Shown: piece by piece, positions 9,248-16,937 of the stretch
Position numbering within the stretch: position 1 is the first letter of the stretch
Layout: each line of letters begins with the position of its first letter
NCBI RefSeq assembly: GCF_003285015.1
Contig: NZ_QMFB01000008.1
Span: 242,170-306,169, forward strand
Direction: 5' to 3'
DNA: 64,000 nucleotides
DNA from: Paenibacillus contaminans
GTDB lineage: Bacteria; Bacillota; Bacilli; Paenibacillales; NBRC-103111
Translations under genes and position numbers: made by a program
Notes under the pieces: model-generated
What the model saw: only the letters and a program-made list of their open reading frames with translations
The model's database searches: none
What the model was told of the DNA's origin: nothing

Positions 9248-9949
9248 ATGCGCATTTACATCATTCGTCATGCGGATCCGGACTACGCCAATCATACGAT
9301 AACGGCGGCCGGACATAAGGAAGCGAAGGCGCTGGCCGAGCGGCTGAAGCTGGAGGGTATCGACCGCATCTTTAGCTCTCCCGTGCCAAGAGCCGTGCAT
9401 ACGATGCAGTATACGTCACGGCTGCTGGAGATCGAGCCTGTCTTCGAGCCGTGGATGGCCGAGCTGGAAGGCTGGCACGTAACCGGAGAGGATGGCCAAA
9501 GCAGAGCGGCATGGAATGTCGACGGAGAGATCGTCCGCGGGCTTGAGCGTCGGCAAGTCGATGAATGGCACCGGTTCGGGCCCTTTGCTGGCGGAGATTT
9601 CCACTCGAAGAACGCGCTTCTGACGGATAATTCGGATCGGTTTATGCAATCGCTTGGTTATGCAAGAGAGGGAGGACGCTACCGGATCATCAAGCGGAAT
9701 GGGGACAAGATCGCCGTTTTCTGCCATCTCGGATTCGGCCTTACGTGGATCTCGCATTTGCTGGGGCTGCCGGTTCCGACCGTATGGACGGGCTTTTGGA
9801 AAGCGCCGAGCTCCGTTACGACCCTGCTGATGGACGAACGTTCGGAACAATGGGCGGTTCCTCGTTTATTGGCGCTTGGCGATACGTCGCATTTGCATGC
9901 TTCCGGGCTGCCGATCAGCAAACAAGGTATTTTTGCGAACTTCGATTGA
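9248..9949 (+). CDS. Histidine phosphatase family protein (phosphoglycerate mutase-like)
   Basis: Cytosolic phosphatase of 233 residues. The catalytic RHG-type motif is IIRHADPD near the N-terminus (His9 is the phosphohistidine). The second phosphate-pocket arginine lies in SSPVPRAVHT, and the C-terminal catalytic histidine in FCHLGFG. Family members act as phosphatases on small molecules or as mutases; the divergent motif (RHA instead of RHG) argues against glycolytic mutase. ATG follows AAGGAG. It is the last clear gene of ABC operon A, suggesting consecutive phosphoesterase and phosphatase steps on the same imported material. Confidence 0.87.
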   Translation: MRIYIIRHADPDYANHTITAAGHKEAKALAERLKLEGIDRIFSSPVPRAVHTMQYTSRLLEIEPVFEPWMAELEGWHVTGEDGQSRAAWNVDGEIVRGLERRQVDEWHRFGPFAGGDFHSKNALLTDNSDRFMQSLGYAREGGRYRIIKRNGDKIAVFCHLGFGLTWISHLLGLPVPTVWTGFWKAPSSVTTLLMDERSEQWAVPRLLALGDTSHLHASGLPISKQGIFANFD

Positions 9950-10056
9950 TAGAAAAAATTGTCGTTCGGGGAGGCCGGTCAATTCCGTTGGAAGATGCGG
10001 ACGGTTGCCTGTACCGATGTGTCATGCGATTCATTTTATGACTTACGGAGGAAGTG

Positions 10057-10824
10057 TTGAGCGTGCCCCAGGTAACGGATATTTGGCACATAACACATCT
10101 AGAGCTGCTGTTCAGAATGCTGAGTGCCGTCATACTCGGCGGATTGATCGGCTTGGAACGGGAGTTTAGCAATCATGCCGCCGGTTTTCGCACGCATATT
10201 CTCGTATGCCTCGGGTCCGCAACCATCATGCTGCTGTCGATGTACGGCTTTTCCGATTTCGTGAACGAGCCGAACGTGCGGATCGATCCGGCGCGTTTGG
10301 CGGCCCAAGTGATTAGCGGCATCGGCTTTCTCGGGGCGGGGGCGATTCTCCGCAACGGCTCCGTGATCAGCGGATTAACGACGGCAGCTTCCGTTTGGGT
10401 GGTAGCCGCAATAGGCTTGTGCATCGGATCCGGTTTTATATATGCGGCATTGTTCGCAACTTTATTGGTGCTGGCCAGCCTCCTGCTGCTTAATAAATGG
10501 GAGAAGCATTTGATGCGGCACCGGAGATATCGCGATATGACGGTGAAGACGCTGGATTACCCGGGTGTGATCGGAAAGATCGCATCGATATTCGACGAGC
10601 ATGGCATCCAAATCATAAATATTTCATGTATGTCCGATGTCAAAATTTCAAACGAGCATGAAGGAAAATCCGTAATCGAGCTTACCTTTAACCTTAAGGT
10701 ACGCGATCAAAGGAAATGGATTGCTGCGATCGATCAAATGAAATCGCTCGACGCCGTACTGTGGACGGAATCCGATAACATTGTGCTTCCTCATTCGGCA
10801 ATGCGTGCGGAGCGGATCGGATAA
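10057..10824 (+). CDS. MgtC/SapB family membrane protein
   Basis: Membrane protein of about 255 residues. The N-terminal MgtC domain has four predicted helices with signature LGGLIGLEREFSNHAAGFRT, QVISGIGFLGAGAILRNG and GLTTAASVWVVAAIGL. The C-terminal part (about 165-255) is an ACT-like cytosolic domain. MgtC proteins are tied to magnesium or membrane-potential homeostasis. GTG 10054, TTG 10057 and GTG 10063 lie in one frame behind GGAGG at 10047-10051; TTG at 10057 was taken for spacing, but the start is uncertain by two codons. The 107 nt upstream show no M-box-like structure. Confidence 0.88.
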   Translation: MSVPQVTDIWHITHLELLFRMLSAVILGGLIGLEREFSNHAAGFRTHILVCLGSATIMLLSMYGFSDFVNEPNVRIDPARLAAQVISGIGFLGAGAILRNGSVISGLTTAASVWVVAAIGLCIGSGFIYAALFATLLVLASLLLLNKWEKHLMRHRRYRDMTVKTLDYPGVIGKIASIFDEHGIQIINISCMSDVKISNEHEGKSVIELTFNLKVRDQRKWIAAIDQMKSLDAVLWTESDNIVLPHSAMRAERIG

Positions 10825-10893
10825 AATCCGTCTGTTCGAAATCTGTTAGGCTGACGTTATTCCGATTTACCGGCATTCGATGTAAAAAAACGG

Positions 10894-10923
10894 TTGCGAA
10901 CGGCTTACCCCATGTGGTAGCAT
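10894..10923 (+). promoter_or_regulatory. Candidate promoter of the riboswitch-ABC exporter unit
   Basis: TTGCGA, an 18-bp spacer and TAGCAT lie just ahead of the ykkC-like leader. Confidence 0.4.
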
Positions 10924-10935
10924 ATAGCAATTAAG

Positions 10936-11040
10936 TGGAAGGGCTTCTAGGGATCCGGCGCGAGCGGCGCCGAACCAAGCGAAGCCGGCGCAGCGATAGC
11001 GGCGCTACACCGTAGGGATAAAAGACCTCGCGCAAGTTCC
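10936..11040 (+). promoter_or_regulatory. ykkC-class riboswitch aptamer (guanidine-I or ykkC subtype 2)
   Basis: The leader carries the two conserved ends of the ykkC aptamer: CTAGGGATCCGG at about 10947 and ACACCGTAGGGATAAAAGACC ending near 11027. Between them are a perfect hairpin (CGGCGC, loop, GCGCCG) and a second GC-rich stem (GCCG...CGGC). In the joining segment the guanidine-I consensus GGTCCGAGAG is replaced by GAACCAAGCGAAG, so a subtype that senses another ligand (ppGpp, PRPP or nucleotide diphosphates) is possible. The 3' edge overlaps the 5' arm of a terminator, so ligand binding should prevent termination. The regulated unit is the ABC-2 exporter starting at 11101. Confidence 0.75.
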
Positions 11041-11073
11041 GCCTTTAGGGGCGAAGCTGTGCGGGTTTTTTTG
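11026..11073 (+). terminator. Riboswitch expression-platform terminator
   Basis: A long hairpin runs from CCTCGCGCAAGTTCC to GCGAAGCTGTGCGGG and is followed by seven T residues. It ends 28 nt before the ABC ATPase start and shares bases with the aptamer 3' end. Confidence 0.8.
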
Positions 11074-11100
11074 TTTTTTATCGGAAAGGGGGAGGAACAC

Positions 11101-12114
11101 ATGGCTGTCATCAAGGTCGAAGGGCTTTGCAAGTCTTTCGCAATCAAAAAGAAGCCGCCCGGCTTGCGGGGCAGCGTGCAATCGCTGCTTCGCCCCGTAT
11201 ATGCCGAGAAGCGGGCTGTCGAAGGCATCGAGTTCCAAGTAAACGAAGGGGAGAAGGTCGCCTTTCTCGGCCCGAACGGCGCGGGCAAGTCGACTACGAT
11301 CAAAATGCTGACCGGCATTCTGCATCCGACAAGCGGTTATGCCGACGTTCTCGGACTTTGCCCATGGAAGGACCGCGGCAGGCTCGCGTACCGGATCGGT
11401 TCCGTTTTCGGCCAAAAATCGCAGCTGTGGTACCATCTGCCGGTGACCGATTCCTTCGAGCTGATGGGCAGCATCTACGAGCTGGGCAAAACGAATTTCC
11501 TTAACCGCAGAGACGAACTCATCCACCGGTTCGGGCTGGAGCCGTTCCTGCCGATTCCGGTGCGGAAGCTGTCGCTGGGCGAGCGCATGCGCTGCGAAAT
11601 AGCTGCGGCGCTTCTGCACAGGCCGCAAGTCGTGTTTCTCGACGAGCCGACGATCGGGCTCGACGTCGTCGTGAAGCAGACGATCCGTGAGGTCATTCTC
11701 GAAATGAACCGTCGCGAAGGCTGCACGATTTTTCTGACGACGCATGATGCGGGGGATATCGAGCAAATGTGCGATAGAGCGATCGTCATCAACCACGGGA
11801 AAATCGCGGTTGACGACTCGGTTGCCAGCATGAAGTCGAGCTTCCTGAAATATAAAACCGTCGAGCTTAAGCTGAAGGAGCCGGTTGAGGGCATCGATTT
11901 TCAAGGCGTCCGGGTCATCGAAAACGGGACGTCGCTTAAGCTTTCCGTAGACACGACGGCCGTTTCGATCGAAGAGGTGCTGGGCTTCCTGACGGCCAGA
12001 TGCCGGATCGACGATGTGACGATTCAAGATCCGCCGCTGGAAGAAACGATCGCCAAGCTGTATGCGGCGGAGAAGGAAGAAACGGCGGAACGGAAGGAGG
12101 CGTCGGTCAAATGA
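11101..12114 (+). CDS. ABC-2 type exporter ATP-binding protein (NatA-like)
   Basis: Cytosolic ATPase of an ABC exporter, 337 residues. Visible motifs: Walker A GPNGAGKST, signature LSLGERMRCEIA, Walker B VVFLDEPTIGLD and the H-loop in TTHD. A C-terminal extension of about 100 residues is typical of the drug- or Na-export (DrrA/NatA) branch. The ATG at 11101 follows GGGGGAGG; an upstream in-frame start at 11059 lies in the terminator and is rejected. It overlaps the first permease by 4 nt (ATGA). Expression should be gated by the ykkC-class riboswitch directly upstream. Exported substrate unknown. Confidence 0.93.
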   Translation: MAVIKVEGLCKSFAIKKKPPGLRGSVQSLLRPVYAEKRAVEGIEFQVNEGEKVAFLGPNGAGKSTTIKMLTGILHPTSGYADVLGLCPWKDRGRLAYRIGSVFGQKSQLWYHLPVTDSFELMGSIYELGKTNFLNRRDELIHRFGLEPFLPIPVRKLSLGERMRCEIAAALLHRPQVVFLDEPTIGLDVVVKQTIREVILEMNRREGCTIFLTTHDAGDIEQMCDRAIVINHGKIAVDDSVASMKSSFLKYKTVELKLKEPVEGIDFQGVRVIENGTSLKLSVDTTAVSIEEVLGFLTARCRIDDVTIQDPPLEETIAKLYAAEKEETAERKEASVK

Positions 12115-12911
12115 ACCGGCTTAAGCTGGCCAAATATGCGGCGATCGGCAAAGTGACCGTCCGCAACCAGTTCGCTTATATTTTCGACGCGTTGTTGCGG
12201 TCCTTATTTTTGCTTGTCATTCTCTATATTTTGATCCAGCTCTGGAAGGTGACTTACGGGGGGATGGGAACGGAGCGGATCGCAGGTTATACGTTCGGAC
12301 AAATGATTTGGTATTTAATTGTGTCGGAATCGATCATCATGGCTTCTCCCCGCGTTACGACGACGGTAGAGGAAGAGGTGAAAACGGGAGCTATCGCCTA
12401 TCTGATGACCCGGCCGTTCAGCTATATCGGCTATCAATACGCCACGTATATGGGGGAGGCGTCCGTCAAGCTGCTGATCAACCTGACGCTGGGCAGCCTG
12501 CTGGGGCTCGCCCTAATCGGCCCGCCCGACTTGGGCTGGGGCTCGCTTGCTTTTTGGCCGGTCGCGGCATTGGCGTATACGGTTAATTTTATCATCAGAA
12601 TGTGCCTTGCCTTGGCTGCTTTCTGGGTGGAGGAGACGCAAGGCTTGACACTCGTGTACGATAAACTGCTGTTTACGATCGGGGGCATGCTGCTGCCGCT
12701 CGAGCTTTTTCCGGAAGCATTGCGCCGTATTTGCGAATGGCTGCCTTTTCAGACGATCGTCTATTTTCCGGCCAAAACGGCCGTTCGCTTCGATGCGGGC
12801 GCACTGCAGCATATGATTGGCGTACAGCTTGTGTGGGGAGCGGTTTTGGCGGCGCTTCTGGCGTTCATTTACCGGAAAGGAGCGAAGAGGCTTAATGTCA
12901 ACGGCGGATAA
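12111..12911 (+). CDS. ABC-2 family permease, first subunit (DUF990-like)
   Basis: Membrane subunit of 266 residues with about six predicted helices. The ATG at 12111 overlaps the ATPase stop as ATGA, with AAGGAGG 10 nt upstream, so translation is coupled. Segments such as LFLLVILYILIQLWKV and the motif AYLMTRPFSYIGYQ match the ABC-2 permease class PF06182 (DUF990). It pairs with the following permease to form the exporter channel driven by the NatA-like ATPase. Substrate is unknown. Confidence 0.9.
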   Translation: MNRLKLAKYAAIGKVTVRNQFAYIFDALLRSLFLLVILYILIQLWKVTYGGMGTERIAGYTFGQMIWYLIVSESIIMASPRVTTTVEEEVKTGAIAYLMTRPFSYIGYQYATYMGEASVKLLINLTLGSLLGLALIGPPDLGWGSLAFWPVAALAYTVNFIIRMCLALAAFWVEETQGLTLVYDKLLFTIGGMLLPLELFPEALRRICEWLPFQTIVYFPAKTAVRFDAGALQHMIGVQLVWGAVLAALLAFIYRKGAKRLNVNGG

Positions 12912-13701
12912 ACGAAAAATGGGCTGGCTGAAGTTTTGCTGGACGTCCTGGAAGCTGAATGCCGCAGGTGCGATGGAATTTCGGATGAGTTTCATTATGA
13001 CGGCGGGCATGATGTTTATTAATAATCTGGTATGGATATTTTTCTGGAGCATTTATTTCAAGCAATTTCCGATCGTCAACGGCTGGGAGCAGGATGACGT
13101 CATGATCATGTGGGCCATTGGTACCGCAGGCTACGGCCTCGCCGCCATCTTCTTCGGCAACATGACGCGAATCGCGAATATCGTGGCGACCGGCCAGCTC
13201 GATCTTTATTTATCCCAGCCGAAGCCGGTGCTGCTTAACGTTCTGGTCAGCCGGATGTCGGTCACGGCGATCGGCGATCTTGTGTTCGGCCTTCTTTTAT
13301 TCGGCATCTTCGGGGATGTTTCGCTGCCGGGCCTGCTTCGCTTCGTTTCCGCAATGCTGATCAGCACGGTGATATTCGTCTTTTTTATGGTGGCTACGCA
13401 GTCGCTCGCCTTTTACATCGGCAACGCGGAGGGACTAGGGCAGCAGTTGTTTATTACGTTCATTACGTTTTCGACGTACCCGACCGATATTTTCCGCGGC
13501 TTTGCCAGGCTGCTCCTGTTTACTGCCGTGCCGGCAGGCTTCATCAGCTATTTGCCGATCGGCTGGATCCGCGAGTTTCAGCCGGCGTTCGCATTAGGCG
13601 CAGTCGGGGCGGCAGTAGGACTGGCGGTTGCCGGTACGGCATTTTTTTACCGGGGTCTTCGGCGGTACAGCTCCGGCAATGCAATCGGCATGCGGATGTG
13701 A
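12895..13701 (+). CDS. ABC-2 family permease, second subunit (DUF990-like)
   Basis: Second membrane subunit, 268 residues, six predicted helices. The ATG at 12895 is chosen because GGAAAGGAGCGAAGAGG precedes it; it overlaps the first permease by 17 nt. Features shared with the DUF990 class include DLYLSQPKPVLLNVLVSRMS (the same L(S/T)(Q/R)P loop as the partner) and FITFSTYPTDIFRGFARL. With the ATPase and the first permease it completes a three-gene exporter. No terminator is obvious before the next gene, which starts 200 nt later and is probably separate. Confidence 0.9.
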   Translation: MSTADKRKMGWLKFCWTSWKLNAAGAMEFRMSFIMTAGMMFINNLVWIFFWSIYFKQFPIVNGWEQDDVMIMWAIGTAGYGLAAIFFGNMTRIANIVATGQLDLYLSQPKPVLLNVLVSRMSVTAIGDLVFGLLLFGIFGDVSLPGLLRFVSAMLISTVIFVFFMVATQSLAFYIGNAEGLGQQLFITFITFSTYPTDIFRGFARLLLFTAVPAGFISYLPIGWIREFQPAFALGAVGAAVGLAVAGTAFFYRGLRRYSSGNAIGMRM

Positions 13702-13904
13702 CGGAGGAAAATCAGACTTTGCAGACATAACGGCCTAGCCCGATGATCGCAAGTATTCTTTATGTAACGAGAGAACTAGGGACGTTTTTCGCGGTTATTC
13801 GTCAAAATCCGAGTAAACCAGTATACGAGACCTAATTGTTTCGTTTATAATGGGAGAAGTGAGTTTTCCATTAATGGGATATTGTCGAGAAGGGGACCGG
13901 AGAC

Positions 13905-14360
13905 ATGAAAGCGGAGTACATCAATCCTTTTTTGGAATCTGCCAGAATCGTGATCGAGCAGATGATCGCGGTTCGTCCGACAACCGGCCAACTGGGCGTG
14001 AGGGAAGTGAAATTTGCCGAAAAATATTTGTGGATTGAAATCGGATTAACCGGTCAAATGAACGGCGTTATCATGTTCGAGCTTCATGAAGAGGTAGCGC
14101 TCAAACTAGTATCGGCAATGATGGGGGGCTTTGTGCTGAACGAAATGGACGACATGGGCCGCAGTGCGATATCGGAGCTTGGCAATATGATCTCCGGTAA
14201 TGCAAGCACCATGCTGTTCAATCAAGGCGTGCGCGTGGACATCACGCCGCCGAAGGTGATTCAATGGGCGGATATGACGGACGGTCCGCGGAAGGCGCTC
14301 ACGATTCCTCTTATTATGGATGGGATCGGCGCGATGGACATTCAAGTGCTGGTAGCATAA
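13905..14360 (+). CDS. CheX-like chemotaxis phosphatase domain protein
   Basis: Cytosolic single-domain protein of 151 residues, CheX family length. The CheC/CheX/FliY active-site pattern (S/D-x3-E-x2-N-x3-G-N) is present in SAISELGNMISGNAS, giving a catalytic Glu and Asn. CheX proteins dephosphorylate CheY-P; the standalone gene has no chemotaxis genes beside it, so its target may be another response regulator. A TATAAT lies at 13846 upstream. The sequence just before ATG is GGGGACCGGAGAC. Confidence 0.85.
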   Translation: MKAEYINPFLESARIVIEQMIAVRPTTGQLGVREVKFAEKYLWIEIGLTGQMNGVIMFELHEEVALKLVSAMMGGFVLNEMDDMGRSAISELGNMISGNASTMLFNQGVRVDITPPKVIQWADMTDGPRKALTIPLIMDGIGAMDIQVLVA

Positions 14361-14383
14361 AACCGAGTGCAATTGTTCGAAGG

Positions 14384-14425
14384 AAAGCGGAGACCCGGCT
14401 GACGGGTGCTCCGCTTTTGTTTTTA
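14384..14425 (+). terminator. Intrinsic terminator after CheX-like gene
   Basis: AAAGCGGAG pairs with CTCCGCTTT around an inner CCG/CGG stem and is followed by a T-rich run. Confidence 0.75.
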
Positions 14426-14455
14426 AAGTATAGCTCTGCTGATTGTTCAATTTCC

Positions 14456-14502
14456 CGATAAACGCGCCTGCCCTTAAAAGACGGCATAACCGTTTATCCT
14501 TG
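14456..14502. repeat. Dispersed palindromic repeat, copy 1
   Basis: Starts CGATAAACGCGCC and ends ACCGTTTATCCTTG. The ends TAAACG and CGTTTA pair, and the interior differs among copies. A downstream flank TTTATCAGAAAGTATATC is shared with other sites, for example near 41126. Confidence 0.7.
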
Positions 14503-14540
14503 ATTTATCAGAAAGTATATCGTGGAAGCGGCTCTAAATC

Positions 14541-14585
14541 TCGGTAAACGCCAGCGTCAAAGACGCCGGTAGCCGTTTATCCTTG
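14541..14585. repeat. Dispersed palindromic repeat, copy 2
   Basis: TCGGTAAACG at one end, CCGTTTATCCTTG at the other, with a perfect inner hairpin GCGTC-AAA-GACGC. It ends 12 nt before a strong -35 box. The preceding TGGAAGCGGCT is also seen at 16867. Confidence 0.75.
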
Positions 14586-14597
14586 TGCAAAAAATGG

Positions 14598-14626
14598 TTG
14601 ACTTCCTTCCGGCATCGGTGTATGAT
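14598..14626 (+). promoter_or_regulatory. Sigma-A promoter of IMP dehydrogenase gene
   Basis: TTGACT, 17-bp spacer, TATGAT. It lies about 100 nt upstream of the start codon and directly after repeat copy 2. A second TTGACA at about 14684 lacks a good -10. Confidence 0.65.
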
Positions 14627-14729
14627 CGTAAAAATTTACCCAAATCTAGAGGATCGGCTTCATCGGATTTGGGACTTGACACTAGTCGTAACCAGGCAAT
14701 TTCTATTACAGAGGAGGACGAAAACCAAA

Positions 14730-16229
14730 ATGGCATTTTATTACACGGAACCGTCGCGAACATTCAGTGAGTTTTTACTGCTGCCCAATCTTACGACCAA
14801 AGACTGCACGCCGGCAAATGTGACGCTGCGCACGCCTATTACCAAGTTCAAGAAAGGCGAGGAGGCGGCAATATCGCTTAATATTCCGTTCTCATCGGCC
14901 GTCATGCAATCCGTCTCCGACGATGGGATGGCGGTTGCGCTTGCGCGCTGCGGCGGCATTTCGTTCATCTTCGGTTCGCAAACGACAGCTAACCAGGCGG
15001 CGATGGTTCGCAAGGTCAAAGGCTACAAAGCCGGCTTTGTCGTCAGCCGTTCCAATCTTACGCCGGATAATACGCTCAAGGACGTTTTGGCATTGAAAGA
15101 ACAGACAGGCCACTCGACGGTTGCGGTTACCGACGACGGTACGGCTAACGGAAGGCTGCTCGGAATCGTAACGAGCCGCGACTACAGAATGAGCCGCGAC
15201 GCGATGGACAAAAAGGTCAGCGATTTTATGACGCCTTTCTCGAAGCTGATTTACGGGAATTCGGGGATTACGCTGTCGGAAGCGAACGATTTGATTTGGG
15301 AGCATAAGCTGAATTGCTTGCCGATCGTAGATGCGGATCAAAATTTGGAGTATCTCGTGTTCCGAAAGGACTATGAGGCGCATAAAGAATATCCTTACGA
15401 GCTGCTTGATGGTAATAAAAGCTATTTGGTCGGCGCCGGCATAAACACGAAGGACTATAAGGAACGCGTGCCTGCATTGGTCGAGGCGGGTGTCGACGTG
15501 CTTGTCATCGACTCGTCGGACGGCTATAGCGAATGGCAAAGCGAAACCGTTCAATATGTAAAAGCGAATTTCGACGTCAAGATCGGAGCGGGGAACGTCG
15601 TCGATCGCGAAGGCTTTCTTTACCTGGTTGAAGCGGGAGCGGATTTCATCAAGGTCGGGATCGGCGGCGGCTCCATCTGCATTACGAGAGAGCAAAAAGG
15701 GATCGGCAGAGGGCAAGCGTCGGCGCTTATCGAAGTGGCGGCGGCCAGGGACGAATACTTTGAAAAAACCGGTGTTTACGTTCCAATTTGCTCCGACGGC
15801 GGCATCGTCCACGATTACCATATCACGCTTGCGCTGGCAATGGGCGCGGATTTCGTCATGATGGGCCGTTACTTCGCACGCTTCGACGAAAGTCCTACCC
15901 GGAAGCTGAAGGTAGGCAGCAATTTCGTTAAAGAGTTTTGGGGCGAGGGCTCCAATCGCGCGCGCAACTGGCAGCGGTATGACACGGGCGGGAAGTCGGG
16001 GCTTCTTTTTGAGGAAGGCGTCGATTCGTATGTTCCTTATGCGGGCAGCTTGAGGGAAAACCTCGACAAAACGATCGGCAAAATCAAGTCGACGCTGTGC
16101 AACTGCGGCGCCAAGTCGATCGAAGAGCTGCAGCGTACGGCCAGAATTACGCTCGTGTCCGCAACAAGCCTCGTAGAGGGCGGCGCGCACGACGTTATTT
16201 TGAAGGAAAGCAGCTTGTCCGAGGATTAA
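14730..16229 (+). CDS. guaB: IMP dehydrogenase
   Basis: Oxidises IMP to XMP with NAD, the committed step of GMP synthesis; 499 residues, cytosolic. The catalytic loop is IGGGSICITREQKGIGRG with Cys317 as nucleophile. CBS-type sequence sits in the insert (VTSRDYRMSRDAMDKKVSDF), and substrate-site segments CSDGGIVHDYH and MMGRYFARFDE follow. The loop differs from the commonest form (IGPGSICTTR), placing it in a distinct IMPDH branch found in some Bacillota. The ATG at 14730 begins MAFYYTEPSRTF, with GAGGAGG 12 nt upstream, a slightly long spacing. A canonical guaB may exist elsewhere, so this could be a second copy; the window cannot tell. Confidence 0.92.
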   Translation: MAFYYTEPSRTFSEFLLLPNLTTKDCTPANVTLRTPITKFKKGEEAAISLNIPFSSAVMQSVSDDGMAVALARCGGISFIFGSQTTANQAAMVRKVKGYKAGFVVSRSNLTPDNTLKDVLALKEQTGHSTVAVTDDGTANGRLLGIVTSRDYRMSRDAMDKKVSDFMTPFSKLIYGNSGITLSEANDLIWEHKLNCLPIVDADQNLEYLVFRKDYEAHKEYPYELLDGNKSYLVGAGINTKDYKERVPALVEAGVDVLVIDSSDGYSEWQSETVQYVKANFDVKIGAGNVVDREGFLYLVEAGADFIKVGIGGGSICITREQKGIGRGQASALIEVAAARDEYFEKTGVYVPICSDGGIVHDYHITLALAMGADFVMMGRYFARFDESPTRKLKVGSNFVKEFWGEGSNRARNWQRYDTGGKSGLLFEEGVDSYVPYAGSLRENLDKTIGKIKSTLCNCGAKSIEELQRTARITLVSATSLVEGGAHDVILKESSLSED

Positions 16230-16236
16230 AAATAAG

Positions 16237-16280
16237 ACCTCCAATTCGCTAAATAGTAGCGTTAATTGGAGGTTTTTTTT
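16237..16280 (+). terminator. Intrinsic terminator after guaB
   Basis: ACCTCCAATT pairs with AATTGGAGGT, with an inner CGCTA/TAGCG stem and eight T residues after it. Confidence 0.9.
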
Positions 16281-16308
16281 GAAATCTTTCGTTGAATGTT
16301 TAAATTTT

Positions 16309-16356
16309 CCGGTAAACACGCCAGTCCTTACAAGACGGCGAAGCCGTTTATCCTTG
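16309..16356. repeat. Dispersed palindromic repeat, copy 3
   Basis: CCGGTAAACACGCCAG to AGCCGTTTATCCTTG. Located between the guaB terminator and sspH. The inner stem (GTCCTTACAAGACGGC) is imperfect. Confidence 0.75.
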
Positions 16357-16378
16357 TGGCCTCCGCTGCATATTCCGC

Positions 16379-16558
16379 TTAATGTTCGATCAGGCTGCTG
16401 ACCGCGACGTCGAATTCGTTTTCCGGCTGGTCGAGCGGATAAATGCGGGCCGTTTCATCCGTTTCGTTTACATGCTGAATGTAGCATTGCTTTCCGTCGT
16501 ACGTAACGTTAGCCATTACGGGCGAAGCGGCGATTTCTTTGGCGCGAAAAGTGTTCAT
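16379..16558 (-). CDS. sspH: Small acid-soluble spore protein H
   Basis: Spore-specific DNA-associated protein of 59 residues, the standard SspH length. The N-terminus MNTFRAKEIAASPVMANVTY and the segment ETARIYPLDQPENEFDVAVS match the SspH family closely. The ATG at 16558 is chosen because GGAGGT lies 7 nt upstream; an in-frame upstream start has none. It should be expressed in the forespore, though no clear SigG promoter was identified. Its presence is good evidence that the organism forms endospores. Confidence 0.93.
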   Translation of the reverse strand: MNTFRAKEIAASPVMANVTYDGKQCYIQHVNETDETARIYPLDQPENEFDVAVSSLIEH

Positions 16559-16680
16559 CGATCGTACCTCCAATTAATGATGAAAACAGTTATACGGTTT
16601 ACGGAAACGGATGGAATTATGCACAGGACCCGATCAAGAGCGGATTCAAAAATAAAGTTGAGCTTCGCGCACGACGCCGG

Positions 16681-16709
16681 TTGTATTTGGAAGGATGTAG
16701 AAGTACAAT
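16681..16709 (+). promoter_or_regulatory. Sigma-A-like promoter of a tiny transcription unit
   Basis: TTGTAT, 17-bp spacer, TACAAT. A ribosome site, a 25-codon frame and a terminator follow within 145 nt. Confidence 0.5.
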
Positions 16710-16745
16710 AGTTCTAATTTGCCGTTCAAATGAGGGGGAATGAAA

Positions 16746-16823
16746 ATGAAGCGGAAGCCGGGGATCGGGACAGCTGATGAAGGCCGGTTCCATTATTCAT
16801 ATTTTCATTGCTCCGGACACTAA
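16746..16823 (+). CDS. Possible 25-residue small protein inside a compact transcription unit
   Basis: Short frame not recognised as any known family: MKRKPGIGTADEGRF followed by HYSYFHCSGH. GAGGGGG ends 7 nt before the ATG at 16746 (another ATG lies two codons upstream at 16740). The peptide is basic at the N-terminus and rich in His, Tyr and Phe with one Cys at the C-terminus, so metal or membrane interaction is possible. The stop codon falls in the 5' arm of the terminator hairpin. A promoter sits 37 nt upstream of the frame. Alternatively the unit is a small RNA and the frame is incidental. Confidence 0.4.
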   Translation: MKRKPGIGTADEGRFHYSYFHCSGH

Positions 16824-16852
16824 AGTTATTTATGGCTTTAGTGTTTTTTTAT
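16816..16852 (+). terminator. Intrinsic terminator of the tiny unit
   Basis: CACTAAAG pairs with CTTTAGTG and is followed by seven T residues. The 5' arm contains the stop codon of the 25-residue frame. Confidence 0.85.
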
Positions 16853-16898
16853 TTATCTGTATATCATGGAAGCGGCTTAAATCACGGTAAACATAACT
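16851..16898. repeat. Degenerate half-copy of dispersed repeat
   Basis: TATATCATGGAAGCGGCTT and ACGGTAAAC match the left flank and left end of copy 2 (14515-14550). The right half is absent. Confidence 0.5.
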
Positions 16899-16937
16899 TC
16901 TTGCGATCCCGGCAGTATTAATAATGGAGGTGTGCGG

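Noticed and set aside
9950..10056. Magnesium riboswitch before the MgtC-like gene
   Set aside because: The 107-nt gap is too short and shows none of the conserved M-box structure.
14892..16319. Long minus-strand frame of about 475 codons opposite guaB
   Set aside because: It is the antisense shadow of a clear IMP dehydrogenase, is Arg/His-rich, and shows no family motif or ribosome site.
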